From: Bacteroidaceae bacterium
GTDB lineage: Bacteria > Bacteroidota > Bacteroidia > Bacteroidales > Bacteroidaceae
Direction: 5' to 3'
DNA: 5,260 nt
NCBI GenBank assembly: GCA_900768625.1
Contig: CAAGDO010000322.1
Span: forward strand, 1-5,260
Shown: one piece after another, positions 5,077-5,260 of the stretch
How the letters are laid out: the number at the start of each line of letters is the position of its first letter
Numbering within the stretch: position 1 is the first letter of the stretch
Notes under the pieces: model-generated
The model's database searches: none
What the model was told of the DNA's origin: nothing
The model's input: the letters and a program-made list of their open reading frames with translations, nothing else
Made by a program: the position numbers and the translations under genes

Positions 5077-5260
5077 AAAAGAATGATCAAGATGATGAAG
5101 TCGTCTAAACTTTTCTGACGAAGGTTTGATTTAGAGTTTGAACTCTTCTAAATTCAATCTTCACCTTTCTTTTTGGCCGTTTTTTGCCCTTTCATCGGTC
5201 GTGTAGCTCGCTACACTCCCTCTTCAAGACCCAAAAACGCCTCAAAAATAAAGGCAAATC
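5077..5260. other. Stretch with no supported gene at the right edge; short palindromes
   Basis: No convincing coding region is visible. A hairpin AGAGTT/AACTCT lies at 5133-5146, with flanking TTTAGA/TCTAAA allowing an alternative fold. A second palindrome, GTGTAG/CTACAC with a CTCG centre, lies at 5201-5216. A minus-strand frame of 13 codons (5154-5195, MKGQKTAKKKGED) and a 22-codon frame open to the window edge, ending at the TGA just before it, are too short to call. The stretch may be the 3' untranslated end of a gene to the right, given the terminator at 5041-5076. Confidence 0.45.

Overview
The window looks like chromosomal DNA of a Bacteroidetes bacterium, probably order Bacteroidales; a Porphyromonas-like genus is a guess. 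Three lines of evidence support the phylum. Three separate promoters fit the Bacteroidetes form TTTG-N20-TAnnTTTG. One gene belongs to the Bacteroidetes-type 'four helix bundle suffix' family. A LytS/LytTR two-component pair of the kind common in this phylum is present. Every gene and RNA I can support lies on the minus strand, so transcription runs from right to left.

Layout, in window order. Positions 1-68: tRNA-Arg(ACG), its 3' end cut by the window edge, with its promoter at 89-120. Positions 275-329: a long terminator hairpin for a conserved gene of unknown function (345-956). Positions 1078-1451: a tRNA operon transcribed as Gly(GCC), Leu(GAG), Gly(GCC), with its own promoter (1497-1528), hairpins in both spacers and a U-tailed terminator. 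Positions 1566-1600: four G-tracts with short loops, a strong G-quadruplex candidate. Positions 1780-2568: a four-helix-bundle suffix protein with an added C-terminal coiled coil. Positions 2731-4897: a LytTR response regulator and, upstream of it, a LytS-type sensor kinase with its own promoter at 4914-4945. Positions 5041-5076: a terminator probably serving a gene to the right of the window. The rest, to 5260, holds short palindromes but no gene.

The two-component genes form an ordinary pair: the membrane kinase probably phosphorylates the regulator, which binds DNA through its LytTR domain. The most unusual part is around the four-helix-bundle gene. On each side of it is a CTAG-rich array of 9-nt units, about 126-135 nt long. 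The two arrays are in the same orientation and share a 58-nt block at about 86% identity by my hand alignment. Each begins exactly at the TAG stop codon of a minus-strand gene (the four-helix-bundle gene on the left, the response regulator on the right) and keeps that gene's reading frame, so each supplies about ten in-frame stop codons in a row. The right array can also fold into a hairpin with 42-nt arms. A repeat-gene-repeat unit next to a G-quadruplex motif suggests a dispersed or recombining cassette, or an RNA/DNA partner for the four-helix-bundle protein. The structure is visible in the sequence; the function is inference.
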